A stretch of 64,000 bases of DNA from contig NZ_JALIRS010000001.1 of NCBI RefSeq assembly GCF_023337795.1, positions 558,001 through 622,000 on the forward strand. Direction: 5' to 3'. Source of the stretch: Lysinibacillus sp. BPa_S21. Its GTDB lineage: Bacteria > Bacillota > Bacilli > Bacillales_A > Planococcaceae. The position numbers and the translations under genes were made by a program. Below, piece after piece: positions 26,459 through 35,264 of the stretch (the stretch's first letter is position 1; each line of letters starts with the position of its first letter). The notes beneath the pieces were generated by a model that was given only the letters and a program-made list of their open reading frames with translations, had not been told where the DNA came from and ran no database searches.

Positions 26459-27706
26459 ATGAGTTTACGAAAAAAAAGTATCATTTGCTTTTCTACTTTA
26501 AATGTTCTCATGGGTGTCATTTTAATCATTGACCTAGCAAATGTAACGTCATTAGAATGGCTATCTACTTTATTAACAGTAATAGGAATCACAATGACAT
26601 TATCGTGTATTTTCTACATAAAATATAAAATTATTAAGCCCATTAAACAATTAGCTGCATCTGCTCAAGCTATAGCTGAGGGGGATATGCAAACTTCTTC
26701 TATTGAGATAAATTCCAATGATGAAATTTCGGAGCTAGCTAAAGCGTTTATAGAAATGAAGGAACAATTACATATGATGACACAAAAAATTGCAAGTAGT
26801 TCAACAGATCTATCTGCGAGCATAGAGGAGTTATCAGCAAGTACAAATGAAATTACAGATGCAGTAAACGAAGTTGATGCACAGATGGAGAAAACGACGG
26901 AGGGTCTTAAGAAAGCAGCGCAGTCTGCAAATGATAGTGCCATGGCTATGCAAGAAACTGCTGATGGCATTGAACGTATTACCGTGGCAACGCAAGATGT
27001 ATTTGATCATGCAAAAGAGGCAAATGACATCGCAGGCAACGGCGCGGAAATATTACACGTAGCTAAAAATCAAATGGAGTTTATTTCAACATCTACTGAA
27101 AAAACTAGTGAATTAATGCAGCAATTATCTGGCAAAATGACAGATATCAAATCTATGACAGACATGATTACGGCGATTACAGATCAAACAAATTTGCTAG
27201 CATTAAATGCAGCAATAGAAGCAGCGCGTGCGGGAGAGCATGGGAAAGGCTTTGCGGTAGTAGCAGAAGAAGTTCGACAATTGGCAGAGCAATCCAAGCA
27301 TTCGGCTATTCAAATTGTCGAGCTTGTAGTTGGTATTGAAAGCGATACAAAACAAGTAGCTACTTCTGTCGAAGAGGACTTGAAAAACGTTCAACAGGGC
27401 GTCTATGTCATTGATGAGGCCACAAAGTCATTTGGTACGATCTCTCAGCATGTTAGCAAAATGACGAACCAGCTCGAGGATATTTCCGCAACAGCTGAAG
27501 AGCTTTCTAGTAGCGCGAATGAGGTGACAAAATTAGTATCGACAATCGCACATGGAATGGATAATTTGTCTAATCACACAGAGGTCGTCCTTCAGTCGGT
27601 CGATGAGCAAAGTGCTTCCATGCAAGCGGTCAACATGGTGGTGTCACAAGACTTATGCCAACAAGCTGAAAATTTACAAAAGCTTACACAAAGGTTTAGT
27701 GGGTAA
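26459..27706 (+). CDS. Methyl-accepting chemotaxis protein without an outer sensor domain
   Basis: The 415-residue protein has two membrane helices (about 9-27 and 35-55) separated by only a few residues, then a HAMP domain ([22 protein letters not shown]). The long coiled signalling domain contains the hairpin tip [40 protein letters not shown]. With almost no extracytoplasmic loop, it must sense inside the cell or within the membrane. GGGGG precedes the ATG at 26459. No receptor-tail pentapeptide is present. Confidence 0.9.
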   Translation: MSLRKKSIICFSTLNVLMGVILIIDLANVTSLEWLSTLLTVIGITMTLSCIFYIKYKIIKPIKQLAASAQAIAEGDMQTSSIEINSNDEISELAKAFIEMKEQLHMMTQKIASSSTDLSASIEELSASTNEITDAVNEVDAQMEKTTEGLKKAAQSANDSAMAMQETADGIERITVATQDVFDHAKEANDIAGNGAEILHVAKNQMEFISTSTEKTSELMQQLSGKMTDIKSMTDMITAITDQTNLLALNAAIEAARAGEHGKGFAVVAEEVRQLAEQSKHSAIQIVELVVGIESDTKQVATSVEEDLKNVQQGVYVIDEATKSFGTISQHVSKMTNQLEDISATAEELSSSANEVTKLVSTIAHGMDNLSNHTEVVLQSVDEQSASMQAVNMVVSQDLCQQAENLQKLTQRFSG

Positions 27707-27723
27707 TAAGGTGTTATAAATAT

Positions 27724-27771
27724 AAAAAAGCTATGTTGCAGAGGATAGATTATCTGCAACATAGCTTTTTT
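27724..27771 (+). terminator. Strong Rho-independent terminator
   Basis: An 18-19 bp near-perfect stem (AAAAAGCTATGTTGCAGA and its complement) with a 10-base loop and T-run closes the chemotaxis gene. Confidence 0.85.
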
Positions 27772-27823
27772 AAAGCTGCTATGCTTTATAATAAGCCGAA
27801 AAAATCGGTTTAGTAGCTCCAAG

Positions 27824-28000
27824 TTATTTATGTATTCTTATTGCTTGAACAATTAATATTATTCCTATAATGCATAAACTCCCTGATAAAACATGAAGGG
27901 TTATATTCCATCCTTCACTGACTTTTTGAAAATATTTGATATATAAAGACACGCCATATATGCACATTAAGACACCCCAAATGCCCCTAAGAATCTTCAT
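27824..28000 (-). CDS. Small two-helix membrane protein
   Basis: A 58-residue product has two hydrophobic segments (about 7-22 and 35-53) joined by a charged loop. The ATG at 28000 has only a weak GGGATAGAG site; a TTG eight codons upstream (28024) is an alternative. Function unknown. Confidence 0.5.
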   Translation of the reverse strand: MKILRGIWGVLMCIYGVSLYIKYFQKVSEGWNITLHVLSGSLCIIGIILIVQAIRIHK

Positions 28001-28251
28001 TTGATCTCTATCCCAGCCTTTCAAAACTAACTAAAAATTTTATCTGTAAAGAGAGTGTAGCACAGTAGATAATTATTTGGTAATTAATTGGAGGGTGTGT
28101 GACAATTTTAATTACCAGGTTAAATGCAGGAAATAAAGCCTTTAGATTTATATGTAAGGGGCAGAGAAATTTGAAAACACTAAAAGCTGAAAATAGCTTT
28201 AGGTATTAATTAATTTTATTGGTATAATCTTGAAAGAGGGGGCAGATCTAA

Positions 28252-29721
28252 ATGGGGATAAAGTTTAATAGCTTTTTTAGAGAAGAATTGTCAGTAATTG
28301 ATATTCAAGTAGCTATGGAACATGGTGAGATCACATCAAAGGAATTAACGATGTATTATTTACACAGAATTGCTAAGCATGACCAAAGTGGACGGAAAAT
28401 TAATTCAATGCTTGAAATTAATCCTGAAGCGATATTTATTGCTGAAGCTTTAGATGAGGAAAGAGTGTCAAAAGGGGCTAGGGGACCTCTACACGGAATT
28501 CCGGTTGTTTTAAAAGACAATATCGAAACGAAAGATTTTATGCATACTAGTGCAGGAGCAATAGCTTTAGAAAACTATGTAGCTGGGCAGGATGCATTTC
28601 TAGTAAAAAAGCTCCGTGAAGCGGGGGCTGTTATTTTAGGGAAAGCAAATATGACTGAATTAGCAAACGGTATGTCGAGTACAATGTGGGCAGGTTATAG
28701 TTCTCGAGGTGGACAAACGCTTAATCCTTATGGAGATTCAGAACTTTTTGTTGGAGGATCCAGCTCGGGGTCGGCGGTAGCAGTGGCATCGAATTTTGCT
28801 GTTCTATCAATTGGAACGGAGACAGATGCCTCGATTTTAAGTCCTGCTATTACAAATTCAGTAGTCGGCATAAAACCGACTGTTGGGTTAATTAGCCGAC
28901 GAGGAATTATACCTTTTACATACTCTCAAGACACAGCAGGACCAATGGCAAGAACGGTTACCGATGCTGCTATTTTATTGGGCGTATTAACAGGAGTAGA
29001 TAAAGCCGACGTAGCTACATATAAATGTGAAAGTAAGATACATCAAGACTACTCAATCTTTTTAGATGATATAGGATTAAAGGGTGCTAGAATCGGTGTT
29101 TATACGAATGCCTCCAAAACTTATTATGATTCAAAGGAATATGACGAAACCCTTTTTAAGAAGGCCATTCAAGCTTTAAAAGAGCAAGGAGCCGTCATTA
29201 TTGAAGACATCGATATTCCTTCTTTCCATAGGGACTGGAAGTGGGGAGTACCGCAATATGAATTCAAGCATAGTTTAAATAATTTCCTTATAAATCTACC
29301 TTCCCATATGCCTGTACATTCTATTTCTGAATTAATTCAATTTAATAAACTCTCGGAAGAAAAGTCATTAAAGTATGGGCAGGATAAATTGGAATCGAAA
29401 GAGAATTTAGCGAACACGTTAAGAGATCCTGACTATCTAAATGCAAAGCTAGAGGATTTGTATTTTTCTCAAGAACAAGGAATCGACTATACATTAAAAA
29501 AATATGATTTAGATGCGATTGTCTTTCCATCATATATTGGCTCGACAATTAGCGCGAAAGCTGGATATCCGTCAATTGCCGTACCAGCAGGGTATATGGA
29601 AAATGGGAGACCGTTTGGTATAACTTTCGCAGGCACTGCATTTAGTGAGGATGTACTCATAAAACTCGCATTTTCATTTGAGCAAGCAACTAAATTACGA
29701 AAAGCGCCGAAATTGTCATAA
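28252..29721 (+). CDS. Amidase signature family protein
   Basis: The 489-residue protein has the amidase Ser-cisSer-Lys triad: Lys88 in VVLKDNIE, Ser170-172 in GGSSSGS, and nucleophile Ser194 in TETDASILSPA (TDAS rather than the usual TDGS). The C-terminal half shows the family's GIDYTLKKYDLDAIVFPS and PFGITFAG motifs. It hydrolyses a carboxamide, probably a small one, and no GatCB partners are near. AGAGGGGG precedes the ATG. It is not the GatA subunit on context. Confidence 0.9.
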   Translation: MGIKFNSFFREELSVIDIQVAMEHGEITSKELTMYYLHRIAKHDQSGRKINSMLEINPEAIFIAEALDEERVSKGARGPLHGIPVVLKDNIETKDFMHTSAGAIALENYVAGQDAFLVKKLREAGAVILGKANMTELANGMSSTMWAGYSSRGGQTLNPYGDSELFVGGSSSGSAVAVASNFAVLSIGTETDASILSPAITNSVVGIKPTVGLISRRGIIPFTYSQDTAGPMARTVTDAAILLGVLTGVDKADVATYKCESKIHQDYSIFLDDIGLKGARIGVYTNASKTYYDSKEYDETLFKKAIQALKEQGAVIIEDIDIPSFHRDWKWGVPQYEFKHSLNNFLINLPSHMPVHSISELIQFNKLSEEKSLKYGQDKLESKENLANTLRDPDYLNAKLEDLYFSQEQGIDYTLKKYDLDAIVFPSYIGSTISAKAGYPSIAVPAGYMENGRPFGITFAGTAFSEDVLIKLAFSFEQATKLRKAPKLS

Positions 29722-29738
29722 GATTTTCTGGGCAATCT

Positions 29739-29783
29739 GATACTTTCTTAGGATATTAAAATCTAAACGAAAGTATCTTTTTT
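29739..29783 (+). terminator. Rho-independent terminator after the amidase gene
   Basis: GATACTTTC pairs with GAAAGTATC around a 21-base loop, followed by TTTTTT. Confidence 0.7.
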
Positions 29784-29952
29784 GTGTTATTAAAGTTTGC
29801 TAGATTTTTTAGAAGATTTCATGGAACTTACAAAACTTTTTTTTTTTGGAAAAAACAAGCGAGGAAATTCGAAATAATAAGAAAATAATATGATAAAATA
29901 TATTTAATAGTAAAAAAGTAAAAAATTCCATTTTGAGAAGGGTGGATTTTCC

Positions 29953-30923
29953 TTGAAAAATTATCTGAAAATAGTTGCAGTATTTTTTCTAATGATTTCA
30001 TCTCTAACACTTGCTTCTTGTACACAGACAGAAAACTCGAAAAATAAACGTATCGTTCCCGATGAAAACAAGATATTGAAAGTATAGTTACATCATTCGA
30101 GCACCCTCAAACGAAGCAAAAGTTTAAAATAGTAAATGCCTATAAACTTTACAATAACTATGAAGATAAGGTTGAAAGTAATCCCAAACAATCACGATTG
30201 GAAATTTATAATGAAGAAGTAATTAAACCAATATATAGTGATTGTTTTGAGAATGGTGAATATCTTCATATGGCTGATCCAGTTCTAAATATAGATCCTG
30301 ATAGCTTAACAGAAAATCAAAATTTAAGTGAAAACATTGATAGGGAAAAAACAGAAAATATTCTTAAAGAAGCTCTTTTGAAATCTTCTGACCTTATTGC
30401 ATCCGGAAATGAAACAACAGTATGTGTTTTTCCTGTTGCAGATGCAAATGCAAATATGGTTACTGTGGGGGCAGGAAAAATAATAGTCTTTTACAATAAA
30501 TATTATACCGAAAATGATTTAAGGTCTAGTATAGCTCACGAATATCATCATAGTGTTTGGACTGAGAAGTACGCACGTAAAGATGTACCTGTTACAGTTT
30601 TGGATAACCTAATATTTGAAGGAAAGGCGATTATGTTTGATAAGTTAGTTTATCCTGACATTTATTTTGCTCCAATATATACAACATACACCAAAGATGA
30701 TTGGTCGAAAATTGCATTAGATCTCGGAAAGTCTGACGTGAATCGATCTTACGAAATTATTTCGGGAGGTAATGGCCTTCCTAGTCAATATGGTTACGGT
30801 GTGGGCTATAAATTGGTTAAATCCTTTCTTGATTTGAACCCAACTTTAACACCAGAGGAATGGACTGCCCTAAGTTCAAAAGAAATTTTTGAAAAAGGGG
30901 ATTACCTTGAAAACTATAAATAA
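29953..30923 (+). pseudogene. Frameshifted lipoprotein metalloprotease, DUF2268-like
   Basis: A TTG at 29953 behind GGGTGG opens a signal peptide with lipobox LASC and runs to TAG at 30085-30087. The protein continues in another frame from about 30066 (QDIESIVTSFEHPQ) to 30923. Restoring one A near 30071 joins the two frames into one protein of about 323 residues. The second part has AHEYHH (HExxH zinc site) and LIFEGKAIMFDK, as in DUF2268/YjaZ-type predicted zinc proteases. It is a mutation, a sequencing error in an A-rich run, or phase variation. From the ATG at 30210 alone the product would lose its membrane anchor. Confidence 0.75.
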
Positions 30924-31087
30924 CAATTTTATAAAACGCATTATGGGAAAGCAGAAAATAGAAGAAAAAGATTAAGAAACTGGAATTTATTGTGTTATTT
31001 GACTTTGGAAATACACTCATTTACAATTAATTTAATATTCAATAAGGAATGTAGAATTTACTAGATTCCTTTTACAACTAAATAGCG

Positions 31088-31254
31088 TGGAGTAATAGGT
31101 GTAAATTGCGTGCAATTTACTTAAAAGGGAAGTCGGTGCAAATCCGACACTGTCCCGCAACTGTAAATGTGAGCGACTTTTCATAGACCACTGTTTAACG
31201 ACGGGAAGGAGAAAAGTAGTGATGACCATAAGTCAGGATACCTGCCTATTATGA
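31088..31254 (+). ncRNA. Cobalamin riboswitch
   Basis: The conserved B12 box sequences are present in order: an AATAGGTG start, GGGAAGTCGGTGCAAATCC, GACACTGTCCCGCAACTGTAA, a variable arm with GACGGGAAGGAG, then AAGTCAGGATACCTGCCTATT. This is the adenosylcobalamin riboswitch (Rfam-type Cobalamin). It lies 37 bp before a 43-codon ORF and about 255 bp before the 31509 gene, with a terminator in between. Confidence 0.95.
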
Positions 31255-31270
31255 GTACACACCATAACCC

Positions 31271-31461
31271 TACGAGGAATAGGAGGTGGCATGTTGACTA
31301 AACAGAATACTCTGTTCGTCACTGTACGTCGAACGTCCCAAATCAAAAAATGGATTTGCTATCAAGCTAGTTCTTCCGGATTTGGGCATTGTTTGACAGT
31401 ATATGATGAACGAAAAAGATAGAATGAAGGATTTCCTCGTACAATAGGAAATCCTTTTTTT
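31271..31461 (+). promoter_or_regulatory. Antiterminator and terminator pair behind the riboswitch
   Basis: A perfect 11-bp terminator stem, AAGGATTTCCT (31427-31437) and AGGAAATCCTT (31446-31456), is followed by a T-run. The segment TACGAGGAA at 31271-31279, just after the riboswitch, is exactly complementary to TTCCTCGTA (31433-31441), which covers part of the left arm and loop. This pairing would block the terminator, so read-through into the 31509 gene may be controlled. Confidence 0.55.
31291..31422 (+). CDS. 43-residue ORF directly behind the cobalamin riboswitch
   Basis: ATG follows AGGAGGTG with a 2-base gap to the optimal spacing (GC). It has 43 codons ending in TAG. The product is basic, has two Cys (residues 23 and 34), no membrane segment, and matches no family I know. 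It lies between the riboswitch and the terminator, as a leader peptide would. It may be a B12-controlled small protein, a leader whose translation affects the downstream hairpins, or the remains of a lost B12-regulated gene. Confidence 0.5.
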   Translation: MLTKQNTLFVTVRRTSQIKKWICYQASSSGFGHCLTVYDERKR

Positions 31462-31508
31462 ACTGATGAATTCCGTTTTGAAAATATGTACGAAAAGAGG
31501 ATGCCAAG

Positions 31509-32246
31509 ATGACGAATATTCATGTATGCACAGCACAGGAATCACAATCTTTAGATATGAAAATTTGTAAGCAGCCACGCACCGAAGTTACTAAAAAAGC
31601 GGCAACAAGAAAGGTAGTAGAATCGCTTGTCGATCAATTGATAGCTAGCAATCTTATAAGCAATGAACGATTATTTGAGCAAATTTTATATAATAAAGAT
31701 ATTATTTGGATCCAAAATGACAGTTTTAACGGGCACCTTTTGGCAAAGGCGAATAGTACAGATCAGCTGAAAACAAAAACTAACGGTTTTATGATGTACA
31801 TGCCGACCAATCCCATTGTGTATGAGGTAAATGGTGAACATTATCATCTAATTACACGCATTGATTCAACTCGTGCAAAACCAAATTTAGAGCGACTCTC
31901 ACAAGTCCCTAAGCCAATATTAAGTGCTGCTCGTGTCAATGATTTATTGTGCTCAATAGTGATGCGCTTCTATGAAATATATTTAGAGGATTTATCACAG
32001 GTAGCTCATAAAGACAAACAACTGATTCATTTTGTAGAGCGAGAATATCAACAGTTCTTAGAAGCAGTGAAGGAACTAAATGAATATCATTTAAACTGGC
32101 ACCCACGCGGTAATGGACATCAACAATTACTAGAGTTAATTGATAATTTACAGCTTTTAAAAAGTCGACCTGGCAAGGTTTTAATGGATTTCTCAAATCC
32201 TCATAGCTACGCTGTCGTGGAGCCTTCCTATAATTTCGTGGGTTGA
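31509..32246 (+). CDS. Unknown protein in a cobalamin-riboswitch transcript
   Basis: The 245-residue soluble protein starts at ATG behind AGAGGATG. No domain is recognised with confidence. Residues about 35-55 (RKVVESLVDQLIASNLIS) and 150-200 vaguely resemble the N-terminal thumb of IucA/IucC siderophore synthetases, but the catalytic parts are absent, so it would be a fragment at most. It lies behind the riboswitch and conditional terminator, so its expression is probably B12-dependent. Repeat array 3 begins at its stop codon. Confidence 0.6.
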   Translation: MTNIHVCTAQESQSLDMKICKQPRTEVTKKAATRKVVESLVDQLIASNLISNERLFEQILYNKDIIWIQNDSFNGHLLAKANSTDQLKTKTNGFMMYMPTNPIVYEVNGEHYHLITRIDSTRAKPNLERLSQVPKPILSAARVNDLLCSIVMRFYEIYLEDLSQVAHKDKQLIHFVEREYQQFLEAVKELNEYHLNWHPRGNGHQQLLELIDNLQLLKSRPGKVLMDFSNPHSYAVVEPSYNFVG

Positions 32247-33000
32247 ATATGAATACCCGCGGAATCAGAGCGAATACCCGCGAAGCAAGAGATATCCGCG
32301 GAATCAGAGTGAACATCCGCGAAGGAGAGATACCCACGGGATAAGAGTGGATACCCGCGAAAGCAGGGCAAATACCCGCGAAGCAAGAGATATCCGCGGA
32401 ATCAAAGTGAATACCCGCGAAAGGGAGTAGAATACCCGCGGAAGCAGGGCAAATACCCGCGAAAAGGAAGAGAATACCCGCGAAGCAAGAGATACCCGCG
32501 GAATCAGAGTGAACATTCGCGAAGGAAGAGATACCTGCGGAATCAGATGAATACCCGCGAAAGGGAGTAGAATACCCGCGGAAGCAGAGCGAACACCCGC
32601 GAAGCAAGAGATATCTACGGAAGCAAAGTGAACATCCGCGAAGGAAGAAATACCCGCGGAGTCAGAGTGAATACCCGCGGAGTCAGAGTGAATACCCGCG
32701 AAAGGGAGTAGAATACCCGCGGAAGCAGAGCGAATACCCGCGAAAGGGAGTAGAATACCCGCGGAAGCAGGGCAAATACCCGCGAAGCAAGATATCTGCG
32801 GAAGCAAAGTGAACATCCACGAAGGAAGAAATACCCGCGGAATCAGAGTGAATACCCGCGAAAGGGAGTAGAATACCCGCGGAATCAGAGCAAATATCCG
32901 CGAAGCAAGAGATATCCGCGGAATCAAAGTGAATACCCGCGGAAGCAGGGCAAATACCCGCGAAAAGGAAGAGAATACCCGCGAAGCAAGAGATACCCCG
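32247..33000. repeat. Intergenic repeat array 3 (21-bp period, ACCCGCG boxes)
   Basis: About 36 contiguous units of 19-22 bp follow AATACCCGCGAAAGGGAGTAG, AATACCCGCGGAAGCAGAGCG or ATATCCGCGGAATCAGAGTG patterns. Many carry the palindrome CCGCGG. Longer blocks (for example around 32700-32760) are repeated within the array, which suggests recent unequal crossover. Base composition is far richer in GC than the flanking DNA. Open frames on the minus strand are 7-residue repeats with no ribosome site. Confidence 0.92.
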
Positions 33001-33039
33001 GAAAACAGGACATTGATCTAACGAATCAAGTCCTGTTTT
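33001..33039. terminator. Terminator at the end of the TetM-like gene
   Basis: AAAACAGGAC and GTCCTGTTTT pair around a loop, with T tracts for both strands. The left side overlaps the last codons of the minus-strand gene. Confidence 0.7.
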
Positions 33040-34987
33040 TATGAGTTTGGTCAATACAATGCATAGCGGCCTCAGCTTGATCCCATGGAACGGCGTAGCC
33101 CTTGCCTTTTGCGCAAAAAATACTCGATGATGTGTACTCAGGATCGGCATTCTTATCGTAGCCAATTTTTGCAATAATGGCTTCTGTATTGTGGCACACA
33201 TCATAGCCATCAAATTGTAGAGAAAGGACGCCTTTACCATTGGTGTAGGCGGCAAAGGTTGTACTGTAGCTCATAAATGTTGCGACAGGCGCGCGACCGG
33301 TTAAAATTGCTTCATTTTCTGTTAAGTTTGGGGCGTCAAATGTACCGGCAGCTTGCTGTATATCGGTCATCATGCGACCGATAAAATCGCTAGGGGCTTT
33401 AAGCTTGAAGCGGTAATACGGCTCTAGTAATACATTTTCTGCTTGCTCTAGACCTTGCCGTAATGCACGAACTGTTGCCTCGCGGAAATCGCCGCCTTCA
33501 GTATGTTTTATATGTGCGCGACCTGTTAAGAGCGTAAAGCGAATATCTGTCACGGGGAATCCGGTTAACAGCCCATGATGTTCGCGCTCGAATAGATGTT
33601 TTTCAATGAGTCGTTGATGCCCAACCGATAAATCATCCGCGTGACAGGCATTGACAAATGTGTTGCCGGTACCTCGTGTATTTGGCTCCATTAATAAATG
33701 TACTTCCGCATAATGCTTTAATGGCTCAAAATGACCATAGCCTGTCACGGTTGTAGCAATCGTTTCCAAATATAAAATCTGTGGTTCGCTAAATGAAATG
33801 TCTAGCGAGAAGCGCTCACGAAGCACTTCGATAAGCACTTCGAGTTGAATAACACCCATAATATGCACATGAATTTCTTGGAATTTTTCATGCCAAAGCA
33901 CACGTAACGAGGGTTCTTCTGCTTCAAGTGTGCGGAAAATTTTTAAAACTTCCTTTATATGCTGATCGCCTTCATACTGTACTTTTGCCTGTAAAGTCGG
34001 TACTAACTCATAGGGTTGTGGGTTCCTTGAATGACCAATGATATCGCCGATGTTTGCTTCGCTAATCCCTTTTACTGCAAAAATTTCTCCAGCTTTGACC
34101 TCTTGGGCTGTTTCATAACGACTGCCATTGTATAGTCGAATCTCCGTCACTTTTTCAGTCACATCACCAAAAGAAAACTCATCACGCACATGCAACGTAC
34201 CTTGTAAAGCCTTGATAAACGTTAAGCGTTGATGCCCATCATGGCGAATTTTAAACACCTCGCCTTGAAACGGCACCTCGTTATTAAAATGTGTCTCTGT
34301 AAGTAGGGGGAGCTGTGAAATAAATTCCTTTATCCCAATATCTTTTAAGGCTGAGCCAGAAAAGCACAAAAATGCCTTTTCCTGTTTAATCAACGTTTGA
34401 ATATGAGCCATGCAGCTAGAGCTTTCCAATGTATCATTAAGAAATGCATCGAGAAGCTGCTCATCACGTTCAGCAAGCCACTCCATCATGGCATTTGATA
34501 CATAATCAGAACGGAGCGGTTCATCTACGAATAGTACGTCCGTAGAGCAATACTGTTGAAGCTGTGTTAGAACGGCTTCAACGTCTGCCCCTTCACGGTC
34601 AATTTTGTTGATAAAGAAGAAGGTTGGGACGTGATATTGGCGTAAAAGTTGCCACACTGTTTCTGTATGACCTTGTAGTCCTTCAACCGCACTAACAATA
34701 ATAATGGCATAATCCATAACCCGAATGGCCCGCTCCATCTCTGGAGAGAAATCGACGTGCCCGGGTGTATCGATTAACGTATATGTATCATCCCCAAGCG
34801 TCATGCGACCTTGCTCCGCAAAAATCGTAATACCTCGCTGACGCTCCAGCTCATGATTATCTAGAAATGTGTCCTGGTGATCTACTCGTCCACGAGCTTG
34901 AATACTGTTTGTATGAAATAGTAACTGCTCAGAAAATGTTGTTTTTCCTGCATCCACGTGAGCGAGTACTCCAATTGTTACATGCAT
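33026..34987 (-). CDS. TetM/EF-G-like translation GTPase
   Basis: The 653-residue protein has G1 AHVDAGKTT (9-17), G2 in RQRGITI, G3 DTPGHVDF, G4 NKID and G5 SGSA. EF-G-like domains II-V follow, including the TetM-type ends LLEPYYRFKLKAPSDFIGR and LTGRAPVATFMSY. Size and order match ribosomal protection proteins (TetM, TetO, OtrA), but the domain IV loop and C-terminal helix differ, so tetracycline protection is not shown. It could be a housekeeping paralogue. It is transcribed alone. Confidence 0.85.
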   Translation of the reverse strand: MHVTIGVLAHVDAGKTTFSEQLLFHTNSIQARGRVDHQDTFLDNHELERQRGITIFAEQGRMTLGDDTYTLIDTPGHVDFSPEMERAIRVMDYAIIIVSAVEGLQGHTETVWQLLRQYHVPTFFFINKIDREGADVEAVLTQLQQYCSTDVLFVDEPLRSDYVSNAMMEWLAERDEQLLDAFLNDTLESSSCMAHIQTLIKQEKAFLCFSGSALKDIGIKEFISQLPLLTETHFNNEVPFQGEVFKIRHDGHQRLTFIKALQGTLHVRDEFSFGDVTEKVTEIRLYNGSRYETAQEVKAGEIFAVKGISEANIGDIIGHSRNPQPYELVPTLQAKVQYEGDQHIKEVLKIFRTLEAEEPSLRVLWHEKFQEIHVHIMGVIQLEVLIEVLRERFSLDISFSEPQILYLETIATTVTGYGHFEPLKHYAEVHLLMEPNTRGTGNTFVNACHADDLSVGHQRLIEKHLFEREHHGLLTGFPVTDIRFTLLTGRAHIKHTEGGDFREATVRALRQGLEQAENVLLEPYYRFKLKAPSDFIGRMMTDIQQAAGTFDAPNLTENEAILTGRAPVATFMSYSTTFAAYTNGKGVLSLQFDGYDVCHNTEAIIAKIGYDKNADPEYTSSSIFCAKGKGYAVPWDQAEAAMHCIDQTHKNRT

Positions 34988-35264
34988 AAAAAATCCTCGT
35001 TTCTATGAATTCATTTATCAATATTGTAACAGAATTGGACTGGAAAATACTTAGGAAAGTGGATGGGTGCAAGCGTTGAGCATTGCATGTTGCGTATATA
35101 TCCATAGCTCTTCGTAATTATTGCAGAGTGGCAAAGGTATTTTTAGATGTTTAAATCCCTACCTTAGATAAAAAAACAATTTCTCTTTAAAAGAAGGAAT
35201 AATACTTAGGGTATCGAAATAGTTTAGTATGTAATGAAATTTCAACACAAAGGGGATTTTAAAT

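Noticed and set aside
31509-32246. Siderophore synthetase (IucA/IucC) assignment
   Set aside because: Only a vague N-terminal resemblance; the catalytic ATP-grasp-like part and its motifs are absent.
32247-33000. CRISPR array
   Set aside because: Units are contiguous and degenerate with no unique spacers of constant length, no leader and no cas genes nearby. The same applies to arrays 1 and 2.
31936-33255. 190-223 residue minus-strand frames through array 3
   Set aside because: Repeat-derived (FAGICPASAGI), overlapping real genes at both ends, no ribosome sites.
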